Positions 5,697 through 6,077 of a stretch of 6,077 bases of DNA are shown here, piece after piece. Source of the stretch: Actinomycetales bacterium (GTDB lineage: Bacteria > Actinomycetota > Actinomycetes > Actinomycetales > Dermabacteraceae); NCBI GenBank assembly GCA_012799425.1, contig JAAZLF010000013.1, forward strand, positions 1 through 6,077, read 5' to 3'. How positions within the stretch are numbered: the stretch's first letter is position 1; every line of letters starts with the position of its first letter. Under the pieces are notes generated by a model. It was not told the origin of the DNA, searched no databases, and saw nothing but the letters and a program-made list of their open reading frames with translations. The position numbers were made by a program, and so were the translations under genes.

Positions 5697-6077
5697 TCAC
5701 CGCGAGGTGCGCGGGTCCTCCTCGGCGGACTGTTCGACGCCGTCAGCGGCCGCGTCCTCCCCTGTGCCGTCGAGACTCGGATCCTCACCGCGGGTGAGCG
5801 CGTCCCAGGCCGCAGCGGGATCCTGCCCGGGGTCCGCCGTGGCGATGACCGCCGCGCTGCGGTACCGGGTGCCGACCGGCCAGTTCCGACCGATGACCAG
5901 CACCAGCACCCCGATCGCCGCCACCGCGAGTGCGGGGAGGAGTGCCACCAGGGGCCAGGTGGTGGTCTCGGCCTGGACGGTCGAGCCGAGCACCCCGGTG
6001 GCAGAGGCGACCGCGGAGCGGGACGCCTCCTCGGGAGCGCGCAGGGCGTCCAGGGCGCTGAGCCCGGAACCGGCACC
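5697..6077 (-). CDS. Trp-associated membrane protein, C-terminal part (5' end outside window)
   Basis: The last 126 residues of a membrane protein of the Trp-operon-associated family (TIGR02234) are visible; the frame is open to the window edge. An internal GTG at 5993 is in frame, but the 28 codons before it read as protein (ALRAPEEASRSAVASATG) and match the family, so it is not the start. What can be seen is a conserved S-x-x-x-A-T-G segment near residue 27, one transmembrane helix preceded by WP (41-63), and the family's terminal motif AWDALTRGEDPS (90-101), followed by an acidic tail. Its molecular function is unknown; the family takes its name from its steady place after trpE in actinobacteria, so trpE probably lies just beyond the right edge. 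Full-length members have more helices, which here would be in the missing N-terminal part. Confidence 0.9.
   Translation of the reverse strand, partial: GAGSGLSALDALRAPEEASRSAVASATGVLGSTVQAETTTWPLVALLPALAVAAIGVLVLVIGRNWPVGTRYRSAAVIATADPGQDPAAAWDALTRGEDPSLDGTGEDAAADGVEQSAEEDPRTSR

Noticed and set aside
5697..5993. Trp-associated membrane protein starting at GTG 5993
   Set aside because: The 28 in-frame codons upstream of this GTG match the family, so the gene is cut by the window edge rather than starting here.
5585..6076. N-terminal extension of the HGxxPAAW-like protein to the window edge
   Set aside because: The frame is open only because stops are rare. The upstream part overlaps the Trp-associated membrane gene in another frame, and ATG 5584 has its own ribosome-binding site.

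Overview
The window is GC-rich (about 70% by eye), with all recognisable genes on the minus strand. It reads as ordinary chromosomal backbone of a high-GC actinobacterium. The gene order and protein sequences suit the Micrococcales, possibly a Brachybacterium-like member of the Dermabacteraceae; that placement is inference from sequence feel, not a database match. In transcription order (right to left) it holds: the C-terminal part of a Trp-associated membrane protein, a small two-helix membrane protein related to the HGxxPAAW family, a DUF2752 membrane protein, trpC, trpB, trpA, lgt, and the first 220 codons of gltB. This is the familiar actinobacterial trp-lgt-glt neighbourhood.

Right part (about 4740-6077): three small integral-membrane proteins of unknown function sit ahead of the enzymes. 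The first runs off the window edge, and trpE probably lies beyond it. A 112-bp gap separates it from the HGxxPAAW-like gene and carries a GC-rich inverted repeat and a weak promoter candidate. The HGxxPAAW-like and DUF2752 genes overlap by 4 bp (GTGA).

Centre (1741-4738): trpC, trpB and trpA encode the last steps of tryptophan synthesis, from the ribonucleotide CdRP to indole-glycerol phosphate and then tryptophan. They are joined by two ATGA overlaps, and each has a clear Shine-Dalgarno sequence. All catalytic residues I looked for are present. No trpD or trpF is seen here; actinobacteria commonly keep trpD elsewhere and use PriA for the TrpF step.

Left part (1-1710): lgt follows trpA after 30 bp and encodes the prolipoprotein diacylglyceryl transferase. 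A 120-bp gap then precedes gltB, the large subunit of glutamate synthase. That gap contains the most structured non-coding DNA of the window: three overlapping inverted repeats whose arms could pair in mutually exclusive ways, followed by a short possible upstream reading frame. No RNA gene, mobile element or CRISPR array was seen. I find no convincing wholly new system. The best leads are the lgt-gltB leader structure and the unexplained trio of membrane proteins in a tryptophan operon.
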